From: Actinotalea lenta | GTDB taxonomy: Bacteria; Actinomycetota; Actinomycetes; Actinomycetales; Cellulomonadaceae | Direction: 5' to 3' | Assembly: GCF_030586465.1 (NCBI RefSeq) | Contig: NZ_JAUQYP010000001.1 | Span: 847,400-911,399 of the forward strand | DNA: 64,000 nucleotides | Part shown: positions 44,289 through 52,243 of the stretch, in pieces | Numbering within the stretch: the stretch's first letter is position 1 | How the letters are laid out: each line of letters opens with the position of its first letter | Program-made: the position numbers and the translations under genes | Notes under the pieces: model-generated | Databases searched by the model: none | Seen by the model: the letters and a program-made list of their open reading frames with translations, nothing else | What the model was told of the DNA's origin: nothing

Positions 44289-45238
44289 GGCTCCTCCGAC
44301 CCGGCGCGGGAGTGTGCTGCGACGAGGGCGTCGTGCTCGTGCGCGGCGGTCAGCTCCTGGCCGTAGTGCCGCAGGAAGAGCTCCTCGAGGGTGGGTGGCG
44401 AGCACGTGAGGCTGAGGACCCCGCGCGGGCCCAGGCGCTCGATGACGGCGCCGAGCCGGTCGGTGTCGACCTCGAGCTGGGCCGACCGCGCGTCCTGGGT
44501 CGACACGACCGTGACACCGGGCAGCGCCGCGAGGTCCGTGATCGGGTGCTGGGCCGTGACCTGCACCGACGTGCGGGTCAGGTGTCGTAGCTCGGCGAGC
44601 GTGCCGGACTCCACGACCCGGCCCTCGCGGATGATCGAGATCCGGTCGCACAGCGCCTCGGCCTCCGCGAGGATGTGGCTGGACAGCAGGACGGTCGCGC
44701 CGGCGTCGCGCATGTGGCGCACGACGTCCTGGAAGATCGTCTCCATGAGCGGGTCCAGGCCGCTCGTGGGCTCGTCGAGCAGGAACAGCTCGACGTCGGC
44801 CGCCAGCCCGGCGACCATCGCGACCTTCTGCCGGTTGCCCTTGGAGTAGGTCCCGCACTTCTTCGTGGGGTCGAGCTGGAAGCGTTCGACGAGCTCGTCC
44901 CGGCGCCGCCGGTCCGAGCGGCCGCGCAGCTCGCCGAGCAGGTCGATGGCCTCGCCCCCGGTGAGGGTGGGCCACAGGTGCACGTCGCCGGGGACGTAGG
45001 CGAGGCGGCGGTGCAGGGCCACGGCGTCGTGCCACGGGTCACCGCCGAGCAGCGTGGCCTCGCCGGCGTCCTTGCGCAGCAGGCCGAGCAGTACGCGGAT
45101 GGTGGTGGACTTGCCGGCTCCGTTGGGCCCGAGGAAGCCGTGGACCTCACCGCGCGCGACCGTGAGGTCGACGCCGTCGAGGGCTCGCGTGCGCCCGAAG
45201 GTCTTGACCAGTCCTCGGGTGCGGATGACGTCGTCCAT
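44285..45238 (-). CDS. ABC exporter ATP-binding protein
   Basis: 317 residues from ATG 45238 (AGCGAGGTC upstream). Walker [11 protein letters not shown], signature [15 protein letters not shown], Walker [15 protein letters not shown]-loop [10 protein letters not shown]. The C-terminal part from residue 215 ([17 protein letters not shown]) is the usual extension. Transcribed from a near-consensus promoter (TTGACA-17-GATACT) whose elements are overlapped by two TetR operators. Confidence 0.92.
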   Translation of the reverse strand: MDDVIRTRGLVKTFGRTRALDGVDLTVARGEVHGFLGPNGAGKSTTIRVLLGLLRKDAGEATLLGGDPWHDAVALHRRLAYVPGDVHLWPTLTGGEAIDLLGELRGRSDRRRRDELVERFQLDPTKKCGTYSKGNRQKVAMVAGLAADVELFLLDEPTSGLDPLMETIFQDVVRHMRDAGATVLLSSHILAEAEALCDRISIIREGRVVESGTLAELRHLTRTSVQVTAQHPITDLAALPGVTVVSTQDARSAQLEVDTDRLGAVIERLGPRGVLSLTCSPPTLEELFLRHYGQELTAAHEHDALVAAHSRAGSEEP

Positions 45239-45254
45239 CTCGACCTCGCTCAAG

Positions 45255-45304
45255 TGACAGTCGCTGTCAAAAGCGAGTATCAGCGGGTTGATAGTAACTG
45301 TCAA
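45255..45304. promoter_or_regulatory. Exporter promoter with two TetR operators
   Basis: Two related dyads: TGACAG-TCG-CTGTCA (45255-45269) and TTGATAG-TAA-CTGTCAA (45288-45304), centres 34 bp apart. Read leftward, TTGACA (45304-45299), 17-bp spacer, GATACT (45281-45276) is a near-consensus promoter for the ABC exporter; the second dyad covers its -35, the first lies just past its -10. The divergent TetR gene also has a TACCCT box (45327-45332) seven bases before its GTG, consistent with a leaderless mRNA. Confidence 0.78.
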
Positions 45305-45339
45305 GAGAAAGCCGCTGCCAGTGTCGTACCCTGGGGGGT

Positions 45340-45966
45340 GTGACAGACCTGGGGCAGGAGATCGGCCTGCGGCACCGCAAGCGCGCGGCCGCCATGGCGC
45401 GCATCCAGGACGTGGCGCTGGACCTGTTCGACGAGCATGGCTACGAGCGCGTGACGGTCGAGCAGATCGCGGACGCCTCGGACGTCTCACCGAGCAGCGT
45501 CTACCGCTACTTCGGGTCCAAGGAGCAGATCGTCCTGCTGGGTGAGTTCGAGTTCGACACCTCCGCGGCGCGCCTCGAGGACGACGCCGACGGCTCACCC
45601 CTCGACGTGACGCGCCGGATGCTGCGCGCGGTGATGGACCACCTCGTCGGGGACGAGGAGCGCACCCGTCGGCAGATGCGGCACGTCATGTCCGACCCCG
45701 CGCTCGAGGCCGCGCTGGCCCGGCAGGTCTACGCCGCCTCGGAGACCCTCGGGGAGGTGTTCGCCGAACGCCTGTCCCGGTCCGCGAACGACCTCGAGGT
45801 CCAGGTGCTCGCGCACGTCGTCGTGGGCGCGCTGCTCGGTGGGCTGCACCACTGGCAGGGCACCGCGTTCGCCGAGCCGCTGCGCGACGTCCTGGACCGG
45901 TGCCTGGACCTGCTCGAGCGCGGTCTGCAGATCGACGGCGCGGTCAGCCGCGCCGCGTCGCCCTGA
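45340..45966 (+). CDS. TetR-family regulator of the ABC exporter
   Basis: 208 residues from GTG 45340. [53 protein letters not shown] is the HTH domain; the C-terminal part (residues 75-195) is a TetR ligand domain. Likely represses the divergent exporter operon through the paired dyads and is released by the exported compound. Confidence 0.92.
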   Translation: MTDLGQEIGLRHRKRAAAMARIQDVALDLFDEHGYERVTVEQIADASDVSPSSVYRYFGSKEQIVLLGEFEFDTSAARLEDDADGSPLDVTRRMLRAVMDHLVGDEERTRRQMRHVMSDPALEAALARQVYAASETLGEVFAERLSRSANDLEVQVLAHVVVGALLGGLHHWQGTAFAEPLRDVLDRCLDLLERGLQIDGAVSRAASP

Positions 45967-46012
45967 TCAGGTGAGCCCCGGGTTCCGCACCCAGCCGGCG
46001 ACGCCCCGGTGA

Positions 46013-47014
46013 TCACGCCGCGGACAACACCTGCAGCGCCCGGAGCGTCACCCACCGGCTTGGCTCGCCCTTGGTCTCGATCGGCACGACGAACCGGTCG
46101 TTGAACGTGCTCGCCAGGCTCCATCGGCCGTCCGCGTCCGCCGCGTCGGCGACGAGGTCCAGCGCCTCGACCATGCGTTCGTCGCGGTACCCGAGCGACG
46201 TGAGGATCCCCAGGACCTCGAGCACATCGGTCTGGTACATCAGCGGGAAGCCGAACCGCCGCCAGCCGGGCTTGGCGACCTTCGTCAGGTCGTGGCTGCG
46301 CTTGTGGACGTGGTGGCGCAACATGAACTCCGCGCCGTCCGCCAGGCTCTGCGCCACCGCGGGGGAACGCCGGTCCGGAGGGATCGCAGCGAGCGCCTTG
46401 AGCGCCTTGACCACGCCCATGTGGCAGGTGTGCCGGCCCCAGCAGATCTCATAGGGCTGATAGGGCCAACCCGTGGGGGCCTCGTCGTCGCCGTCGTCGA
46501 AGCGCTGGTACGTGGTGATCCAGTCGAGCGCACGCCGCACGCGCGGGTCGTCCGCCATGCCGAGCCGGATGAGGCTCCAGACCATGTTCCCGGTCAGGCA
46601 CGGGATGACCTGGCGGTGCAGGCCACCGCCGGCGCGCTTGTCGCGGGCCATCGAGAAGGCGCCGGACTCGCGGTCCTGCGAGTCGCGCAGGATCGCCTCA
46701 CAGGCTGCGCGCACCCGGGGCTCGGCCCCGTCGGCCACGAGCTCCGCGAGGATGACCAGCTGCCAGACCGTCCCCCGGTACTTGTCGGTGTAGAAGCGGT
46801 CGCGTGCCTGCCAGTGCCCGTCGTCCAGCTGCGCGGCGAGGATGCGCGGCACCGTGCCCTCGGTCATGATCGCGGCCCGTGCCGCCTCGACCTCGGGGGT
46901 CTCGGGCGGCATGCCGAGCAGGCTCGTCAGCGTGAGATACCGCACCGAAGCGTCGTCGCCGTCGAGCAGCCACGCGACGGTGCGCCGGTCGAGCTGCGCG
47001 GTCCGGCCGCCCAT
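46013..47014 (-). CDS. Alpha/alpha-toroid (terpene cyclase/prenyltransferase-like) protein of unknown function
   Basis: 333 residues. Repeated short helices with aromatic/Gly-containing turns such as DDGHWQARD, RALDWITTYQRFDDGDD, DADGRWSLAS and CLTGNMVWSLIRLG suggest an alpha/alpha toroid as in squalene-hopene cyclase or prenyltransferase beta subunits, but the cyclase DXDD motif is not evident. Cys and His cluster in EICWGRHTCHMGVVKAL, a possible metal or ligand site. RefSeq-type annotation sometimes mislabels this family as a nitrogen-fixation protein; nothing here supports that. Confidence 0.65.
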   Translation of the reverse strand: MGGRTAQLDRRTVAWLLDGDDASVRYLTLTSLLGMPPETPEVEAARAAIMTEGTVPRILAAQLDDGHWQARDRFYTDKYRGTVWQLVILAELVADGAEPRVRAACEAILRDSQDRESGAFSMARDKRAGGGLHRQVIPCLTGNMVWSLIRLGMADDPRVRRALDWITTYQRFDDGDDEAPTGWPYQPYEICWGRHTCHMGVVKALKALAAIPPDRRSPAVAQSLADGAEFMLRHHVHKRSHDLTKVAKPGWRRFGFPLMYQTDVLEVLGILTSLGYRDERMVEALDLVADAADADGRWSLASTFNDRFVVPIETKGEPSRWVTLRALQVLSAA

Positions 47015-47061
47015 GCGACCACGCTACGCCGGCGCGCGAGCTGCTGGAGCCGGCCCGGCAG

Positions 47062-47610
47062 TCAGGCCTCTCGCCCGTAGCCGAAGACGTGCAGGCTGAC
47101 GACGTCGATCTCGCGGCGCGGGTCGCCGAAGAACGAGCCGAGGCGGGTCAGGACGCGCGTGTAGGGGTGCTCGCGCGCCACGCCTGCCTCGTTCCAGTTG
47201 GCGTTGGGCACGATGAGGAACAGGTGTTGGGCGTCGCTGGCGATGTGGGTCTTCCACAGGTCCTTGAGGTCGTGGTTGTTCGTCGTGGTCCCGCCGCGCT
47301 CGACCTCGGCGATGATCCCGCGGCCGGGCCCGAGGCTGTAGACGAAGTCGGGCCTGGCGTGCGTGACGAACCCGTCCTGCGGCGTGAGCACGACCTCGTC
47401 GCGGAACCCGAGCTGTTCGCGCAGGAGGTCGGCAACGATCGACTGCACGGCGCTGGACTGGGCCCGGTGGACGTGGACCACGTCGATGCGCGCGGCCTGG
47501 GACACCAGGTGGTCGGCCAGCTCCTCGGCGAGGGCGTCGACCAGCTCGAGCTCGGCGACCCCTGCTGCATCCAGCCCGCTGCGCACGAAGCGCGCGTGCC
47601 GGACGTCCAT
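47062..47610 (-). CDS. Putative PD-(D/E)XK nuclease-fold protein, function unknown
   Basis: 182 residues. RPDFVYSLGPGRGIIAEVERGG has the spacing of a PD-(D/E)XK active site (PD, then E-x-E/R after a glycine turn); a preceding helix (SAVQSIVADLLREQLGF) and following NNHDLKDLWKTHIA fit a restriction-endonuclease-like core. The Lys of the motif is replaced by Glu-Arg, so activity is uncertain. It is the last host gene before the tRNA-Ser insertion site and its promoter region contains the orphan tRNA terminator. Confidence 0.45.
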   Translation of the reverse strand: MDVRHARFVRSGLDAAGVAELELVDALAEELADHLVSQAARIDVVHVHRAQSSAVQSIVADLLREQLGFRDEVVLTPQDGFVTHARPDFVYSLGPGRGIIAEVERGGTTTNNHDLKDLWKTHIASDAQHLFLIVPNANWNEAGVAREHPYTRVLTRLGSFFGDPRREIDVVSLHVFGYGREA

Positions 47611-47731
47611 GGCCGCGAGCTTCGCAGCTGCATCATGGGGAAGCTAGGGCCGAACAGGGCATCGTGATCGAGCGTGACGCGCCGCCGTCCGCGGCCCGGA
47701 CCGGCGGGCGGCCGAGGGCTCCGCGACGAAC

Positions 47732-47770
47732 GATGACGCGGGACACCCATGAACGATGTCCCGCGTCATC
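47732..47770 (-). terminator. Original tRNA-Ser terminator, now separated from its gene
   Basis: GATGACGCGGGACA (47732-47745) pairs perfectly with TGTCCCGCGTCATC (47757-47770). It lies 3 bp from the displaced tRNA-Ser 3' half and has the correct position and direction for the terminator of a leftward tRNA gene, supporting this end as the original downstream flank. Confidence 0.75.
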
Positions 47771-47773
47771 AGA

Positions 47774-47829
47774 GCGGAGGATGGGGGATTCGAACCCCCG
47801 AGGGCTGTTAACCCAACACGCTTTCCAAG
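47774..47829 (-). repeat. Displaced tRNA-Ser 3' half (attachment site, left end of the element)
   Basis: 33 bp (47774-47806) are identical to 61656-61688 and 19 bp (47811-47829) to 61692-61710; the spacer is GTTA here and TGC in the intact gene. Read leftward it carries the anticodon loop CTTGGAAA, variable arm, T arm and acceptor 3' strand but no 5' half. Identity ends within the anticodon stem. It is the duplicated core left by site-specific integration into tRNA-Ser. Confidence 0.9.
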
Positions 47830-48027
47830 TGGCCTGGAGGGGGTGCAGGCGGACCTGCGCGGGTACGTCAGTGCAGGTCATGCCCAGTGCAGCATCCGGC
47901 GGGGACGTCCCGAGATCGGCCTGTACCCAGAGAAACTGCTACCAGAACTGCTACCGACCTGGGGGCCGGAGTGGGCAGTGGCGACGGCCCCACATCGCCA
48001 CGGCGCACCGACCTGTGAGGCGGACGT
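47830..48027. other. Element left end, non-coding, with a tandem arm-type repeat
   Basis: Together with the tRNA fragment and its flank the 417 bp after 47610 hold no credible gene. AACTGCTACC occurs at 47934-47943 and 47946-47955 (period 12), the same double repeat as at 61553-61574 near the other end and in the same orientation. This fits integrase arm-binding sites in an attachment region. Confidence 0.75.
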
Positions 48028-48843
48028 CTACGGTCCGGGGAATGCCTGCCTGAGCTTCTGCAGCGCCGCGTCCGCGTCCACGCCGGTCGGTGTGTGCGCT
48101 GCATCCAGTCGGCCGTAGACGAGGCGGGCGAAGGCCTCCCCGGGAAGCGTGAGGTCATGCGCCTCCGTTCCCGCCGCTTGGGGCGTGAGCACCGCGCTGG
48201 TCGGTGTCAGCTCGACGACGAAGGCGCGTGCTGGGTCGGTCGTGAGGACCGCGAAGGTCGCTGTGTCTCCGGTCGGTTGCCCTGTGAACCTGGCCACGAG
48301 CTCGAGGTTGTCGACGAGCAGCTCGGCGGCCGACCCGGGGATGGTGGCGGCCGGGTTCTGGACGACCTCGATGTCCCAGGTGTGGAAGGCGTGCTCGTTC
48401 AGCCGCATCCCGACGAACTGGGCGAAGTCGAGCGTCATGGGGCCCATGCTTGACGCGAAGGCCGCCCTCTCCTGGGCGGCCACGGCCTCGAGGCGCTCGA
48501 GCAGCTCCGCGTCGGCCGCCAGGGCGTCGTCGCGCTGCGCCTCCGGGCCCTTGGCGTTCCAGAGATCCCAGACGCCGGGCGCGAACTCGGCGGGGGTGTC
48601 CTGACCGGCGAGGGCGTCCTCGAGCCGGCGCTGGGTGATGACGGCTCCGGACCCCAGGTGTGACAGCACGTCCGAGACCGTCCACTCCGCGGGGTACGCC
48701 CGCGTCGTGAGCTGGTGGTCAGGCACGGCTGCGACCACGTCCTTCAGGCGGCGGACCGAGGCCTGGAGCGCGTCGACCTGCGCCTGGCCAACGGTCGCGT
48801 CGGGGGTCTGGCCGGGCGTGGCGTCATCGTGGAGCTGCGTCAT
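48028..48843 (-). CDS. DinB/mycothiol-dependent maleylpyruvate isomerase-like protein
   Basis: 271 residues from ATG 48843. VDALQASVRRLKDVVAAVPDHQLTTRAYPAEWTVSDVLSHLGSGAVITQRRLEDAL is the MDMPI/DinB-like N-terminal metal-binding domain with a conserved His in LSHL and later NEHAFHTWDIEVV supplying further His. The C-terminal domain from residue 180 (ARFTGQPTGDTATFAVLTTD) is the SCP2-like extension of this family. Mycothiol-linked isomerases or transferases of actinobacteria are the closest functional group. Divergent from a TetR gene with a palindrome in the gap. Confidence 0.85.
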   Translation of the reverse strand: MTQLHDDATPGQTPDATVGQAQVDALQASVRRLKDVVAAVPDHQLTTRAYPAEWTVSDVLSHLGSGAVITQRRLEDALAGQDTPAEFAPGVWDLWNAKGPEAQRDDALAADAELLERLEAVAAQERAAFASSMGPMTLDFAQFVGMRLNEHAFHTWDIEVVQNPAATIPGSAAELLVDNLELVARFTGQPTGDTATFAVLTTDPARAFVVELTPTSAVLTPQAAGTEAHDLTLPGEAFARLVYGRLDAAHTPTGVDADAALQKLRQAFPGP

Positions 48844-48862
48844 GCTGCAGACTCTACGACAG

Positions 48863-48880
48863 GTGGGGAATACTCCCCAC
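48863..48880. promoter_or_regulatory. Likely TetR operator
   Basis: GTGGGGA (48863-48869), ATAC, TCCCCAC (48874-48880): a 7-bp perfect dyad midway in the 58-bp gap between the MDMPI-like gene and the divergent TetR gene. Flanking CGACA (48857-48861) and TGTCG (48885-48889) extend the symmetry. Probably bound by the TetR protein at 48902. Confidence 0.65.
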
Positions 48881-48901
48881 TTCTTGTCGGTTGGAGAGGT
48901 C

Positions 48902-49615
48902 ATGACGCTGAGAGCAGACGCCGCCCGGAACCGGGAGGCCATCGTCGAGGCCGCCCGCGCGGTGTTCGCCGAGCAGGGCCTCGAGGCCCCGCTGGACGAC
49001 ATCGCCAAGCGGGCCGGCACGGGGAACGCCACCCTGTACCGCCGCTTCCCGACCCGCGCCGACCTCGTGGCTGCCGTGTTCGCCGAGCGGATGGCCGAGC
49101 ACGTCGACGCGGTCGAGGCGGGCCTCGCGGACGTCGACCCGTGGGACGGTTTCGCGTCCTACATCCGGGCAGTGGGCGCGATGCAGGCCCGCGACCGCGG
49201 CATCGCGGACCTGGTCACCATGAACGTCGAGGCACCCGAGATCGAGGAGCTCCGAACCCGCGCGTACGAGGGACTGGTCCGGCTCGTCGCACGAGCCCAC
49301 GACGCCGGCGTGCTGCGCGCTGACTTCACCGACCAGGACGTCGTACTGCTGCTGATGGCGAACGCCGGGCTGGTGGAGCGGGCGCACGGCATCACGGCCG
49401 AGGCCTCCGCCCGCCTGTTGGCCCTCGTCCTCGACGGCTTGCGCGCCGGCGCCGCGACCGCTGGCCCGCCGGCGCCGCCCGCGGGCCGGGTCGTCGCAGC
49501 GATGCGGCGCAACGGCGAACGCCGGCTCGGCTGCGGCAGCCGCCCAAAGCCAGGACCGGGATCCGCCCCCACCACCCAGACCCCCCACCACTTCCGCGAA
49601 GGACGCTTGACATGA
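48902..49615 (+). CDS. TetR-family regulator of the redox gene block
   Basis: 237 residues. RNREAIVEAARAVFAEQGLEAPLDDIAKRAGTGNATLYRRFPTRADLVAAVFAERM is the HTH domain; the ligand domain follows and the last 45 residues are a basic low-complexity tail. The stop overlaps the ATG of the LLM oxidoreductase gene (ATGA), so it is cotranscribed with at least that gene and autoregulates both it and the divergent MDMPI-like gene. Confidence 0.9.
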   Translation: MTLRADAARNREAIVEAARAVFAEQGLEAPLDDIAKRAGTGNATLYRRFPTRADLVAAVFAERMAEHVDAVEAGLADVDPWDGFASYIRAVGAMQARDRGIADLVTMNVEAPEIEELRTRAYEGLVRLVARAHDAGVLRADFTDQDVVLLLMANAGLVERAHGITAEASARLLALVLDGLRAGAATAGPPAPPAGRVVAAMRRNGERRLGCGSRPKPGPGSAPTTQTPHHFREGRLT

Positions 49616-50649
49616 CGCTCGAGCTCGGTGTGTACAGCTTCGGCAACACCCCCCGCACCCTGGACGGCGGCTACGGCCCCACAGCCCAGGCCGTCCGCGA
49701 CGTCCTGGAGGCCGTCAAACTCGCCGAGGAGGTGGGACTCGACTTCTTCGGCATCGGCGAGCACCACACGCCCTCGATGCCGCTGTCCTCCCCGACGTCC
49801 ATGGTGACCGCGGCTGCGGCGTCGACGGAGCGGATCCGGCTCGGCACGACGGTCACCGTCCTGTCCACGGATGAGCCGCTGCGGGTGTTCCAGCAGCTGG
49901 CGACCGCTGCGGCGATCGCGCCGGGTCGCGTGGAGGCTGTCGCCGGTCGCGGTTCCTCGGCGATCACGTTCTCGCTGTTCGACGAGGACGAGGACCGCTA
50001 CGACGAGCTCTTCTCCAGCAAGTTCGAGCTCCTACTCGCCGCGAACCGCCAGGAGCGGCTGACCTGGAACGGCCCGCACCGCGGCCGCCCGCTGCTTGAC
50101 GCCGTGATCGTGCCGCGGCCCGAGGTGCCGCTGAAGATCTGGCTCGGCTCCGGCGGCAGTCCCGGGTCGGTCAGCCGTGCCGTCGAGCTCGGCGTGCCGC
50201 TGTTCCTCGGCATCCTCGGCGGCACCCCGCAGCACTGGGCGCAGTACGGCCACGCCTACCGCGAGGCGTGGACGCAGGTCGGGCACCCGGCGGACGGAGC
50301 GGACATCGCCGTCGCGGTGCACGGCTTCGTCGGAGCTGACAACGCCGCTGCGAAGGCGACCTACCTCGAGCACGAGCTGCGGATGTTCGCGACCGGCGCC
50401 GCCGAGGTCGGCCGACCCCCGATGTCCCCTCCCGGGCGCGACCGGCAGATGGAACCCGGCGGCATGGTCTTCGCCGGCAGCGCGGACGAGGTCGCCGACC
50501 GGATCCTGCACCTGCACGGCCTGCTCGGCCACACCCGCCAGATCCTGCAGATGGACGTCGGCGGCATGCCGCACGCGACCTACCTCAAGGCGATCGAGCT
50601 CCTCGGCACCCAGGTCCTGCCCCAGGTCCGCGCCGAGCTCGGGGCCTGA
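49612..50649 (+). CDS. LLM-class flavin-dependent oxidoreductase
   Basis: 345 residues. ELGVYSFGNTPRTL, VKLAEEVGLDFFGIGEHHTPSMPLSSPTSM (the H-H of the FMN site), RIRLGTTVTVLSTDEPLRVFQQLATAAAIAPGRVEAVAGRGSS are the bacterial-luciferase alkanal-monooxygenase-like group. SAGFPEIPYGEH-type regions are replaced by LSRS-free loops, so substrate is unclear. First structural gene after the TetR regulator in the element. Confidence 0.9.
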   Translation: MTLELGVYSFGNTPRTLDGGYGPTAQAVRDVLEAVKLAEEVGLDFFGIGEHHTPSMPLSSPTSMVTAAAASTERIRLGTTVTVLSTDEPLRVFQQLATAAAIAPGRVEAVAGRGSSAITFSLFDEDEDRYDELFSSKFELLLAANRQERLTWNGPHRGRPLLDAVIVPRPEVPLKIWLGSGGSPGSVSRAVELGVPLFLGILGGTPQHWAQYGHAYREAWTQVGHPADGADIAVAVHGFVGADNAAAKATYLEHELRMFATGAAEVGRPPMSPPGRDRQMEPGGMVFAGSADEVADRILHLHGLLGHTRQILQMDVGGMPHATYLKAIELLGTQVLPQVRAELGA

Positions 50650-50713
50650 CTCCCACCTACCCGACCGGCCTCGTCGGACGTCGACGCGCGCCACTCATCC
50701 AAGAAGGACACCC

Positions 50714-51067
50714 ATGTTCATCGCACTCGTCGTCGTCACGGTGCTGCTCGCCGCGATCTGCCTCAACAGCGCCGTCATGAAGCTGCGCCAGGCCGAGGCC
50801 GTCGTCGCCGTGATCCACGGCACGGTCGGCGTCCCGAAGAAGTACCTGCCCGTCCTGGCCGCCCTGGAGATCGCGGGCGCGGTCGGCATCGTCGTCGGCC
50901 TGTGGCTCGAGCCCCTCGGCGTGATCGCCGCAGCGGGCCTGGTCGCCTACTTCCTTGGCGCGGTGATCGGCCACCTGCGCGTGCGGGACACCAAGAACCT
51001 CGCCATGCCGCTGCCGCCGCTCGTCCTGGCGATCGCCGTCCTCGTCCTGCGGCTCCTCACCGCCTGA
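50714..51067 (+). CDS. DoxX-family membrane protein
   Basis: 117 residues, four helices: MFIALVVVTVLLAAICLNSAVMKL, VLAALEIAGAVGIVVGLWL, GVIAAAGLVAYFLGAVIGHL and a C-terminal PPLVLAIAVLVLRLL. The Asn-Ser-x-x-Lys in helix 1 and AALEIAGAVGI are DoxX/SURF4-like features. DoxX proteins are linked to quinone-dependent or redox membrane systems; here it travels with an LLM enzyme and quinone oxidoreductase. Confidence 0.85.
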   Translation: MFIALVVVTVLLAAICLNSAVMKLRQAEAVVAVIHGTVGVPKKYLPVLAALEIAGAVGIVVGLWLEPLGVIAAAGLVAYFLGAVIGHLRVRDTKNLAMPLPPLVLAIAVLVLRLLTA

Positions 51068-51134
51068 CCCCTCGGGGCACCCTGCTCAGCCACCACCTCA
51101 CCAACATCACCATCACCGAAGAGAGAGAACCACC

Positions 51135-52067
51135 ATGAAGGCTTTCGCCATCATCGATCGCGACATCCAGCCCGACGTCCAGGACCTCCCCCAGCCCGAG
51201 CCGGGCGCCGGTGAGGTGCTCGTCGAGGTCGAGGCGACCTCGGTCAACGGCTTCGACCTGTCCATCGCGGCCGGATACGTCTGGGACATGCTTCCGCACG
51301 AGTTCCCCGTGGTCCTGGGCCGTGACCTGGTCGGCGCCGTCACCGCCGTCGGTGACGGCGTCGAGACCATCGCGGTCGGTGACCGCGTCGCCGGCGTCAT
51401 CCCCGGCATGGCGCTGGGCGCCCGCACCGGCTCCATCGCCGAGTACGTCGCCCTCGCGGCGACCGCAGTCACCCGGGTCCCGGCCGGTGTGGACGCGCAG
51501 CAGGCGGCGGTCATCGGTCTGGCCGGCGTCGCGGCCCACGACGCGGTCGAGGCCCTCGACATCCAGCCCGGGGAGACGGTCCTGGTCTCCGGGGCGACCG
51601 GTGGCGTCGGCTCGATCGCCGTCCAGCTCGCGGCGGCCGCCGGCGCGACTGTCATCGCTACCGCCCAGCCGGGCCAGGAAGAGGAGTACGTCCGCAGCCT
51701 CGGCGCCGCGCACACCGTCGACTACACCGGCGACGTCTCCGCAGCGGTCAGCGCCATCGCTGCAGACGGCGTTGACAAGGTCGTCCACGCAGCCGGCGAC
51801 GGGGCAGCCCTTGCCGCCACCCTCCGCGCTGGTGGCATCCTCGCGTCCACCCTGGGCGCGACCGCCGAGGCGGTCGGCCGACAGGACGTGACCGTCGCCC
51901 CGATCATGGCCGAGGCCACAGCCGGGAAGCTCGCGGCGCTGCTCGGGCGCGTCGCCACCGGTGACCTGCGGGTCAACGTCTCGACCGCCATCCCGATCGA
52001 TCGGGCACCGGAGGCCTTCGCCGCCTTCACCGGCGGAAAGCTCGGCAAGGTCCTCATCATCCGCTGA
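51135..52067 (+). CDS. NADP-dependent quinone oxidoreductase-like (zinc-independent MDR)
   Basis: 310 residues. GAGEVLVEVEATSVNGFDLSIAAGY opens the MDR fold; VVLGRDLVGAVTAVGDGV is the substrate loop; VLVSGATGGVGSIAVQLAAAAGATVIATAQPGQEE is the NADPH Rossmann motif. Catalytic and structural zinc Cys are absent, so this is a quinone-oxidoreductase (QOR)-type member. It is followed by the poly-G/poly-C tract. Confidence 0.9.
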   Translation: MKAFAIIDRDIQPDVQDLPQPEPGAGEVLVEVEATSVNGFDLSIAAGYVWDMLPHEFPVVLGRDLVGAVTAVGDGVETIAVGDRVAGVIPGMALGARTGSIAEYVALAATAVTRVPAGVDAQQAAVIGLAGVAAHDAVEALDIQPGETVLVSGATGGVGSIAVQLAAAAGATVIATAQPGQEEEYVRSLGAAHTVDYTGDVSAAVSAIAADGVDKVVHAAGDGAALAATLRAGGILASTLGATAEAVGRQDVTVAPIMAEATAGKLAALLGRVATGDLRVNVSTAIPIDRAPEAFAAFTGGKLGKVLIIR

Positions 52068-52078
52068 GCCACCGGCGC

Positions 52079-52202
52079 GGGGGGGGGGGGGGGGGGGGGG
52101 GGCGCGCCCCCCCCCCCCCCCCCCCCCCCCCCAGCGCGCCCCCCGAGCACGGCCCAACACCGCCCGGCCCCCCGCGGGGGGGCCCCCCCCCCCCCCCCCC
52201 CC
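52079..52202. repeat. Extreme poly-G / poly-C palindrome
   Basis: 24 G (52079-52102), CGCG, 26 C (52107-52132), then a 43-bp GC-only stretch, 7 G (52176-52182) and 20 C (52183-52202). The G-run, CGCG and C-run form a perfect inverted repeat of over 50 bp. No such tract occurs elsewhere in the window. It lies between two cargo genes and includes no reading frame worth keeping. Poly-G read artefacts followed by false joining can create exactly this pattern; alternatively it is a real hairpin/G-quadruplex-forming sequence. Confidence 0.9.
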
Positions 52203-52243
52203 GCGCCACCCCTCGCACGCCAAGCCAACCTTCTGGAGCACCC

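Noticed and set aside
47756-48118. Forward small ORFs across the tRNA-Ser fragment
   Set aside because: They translate tRNA and attachment-site DNA, and have no ribosome-binding site.
52079-52243. Open frames across the poly-G/poly-C tract (poly-Gly/poly-Pro proteins)
   Set aside because: Result from homopolymer runs; not credible proteins and possibly from assembly error.
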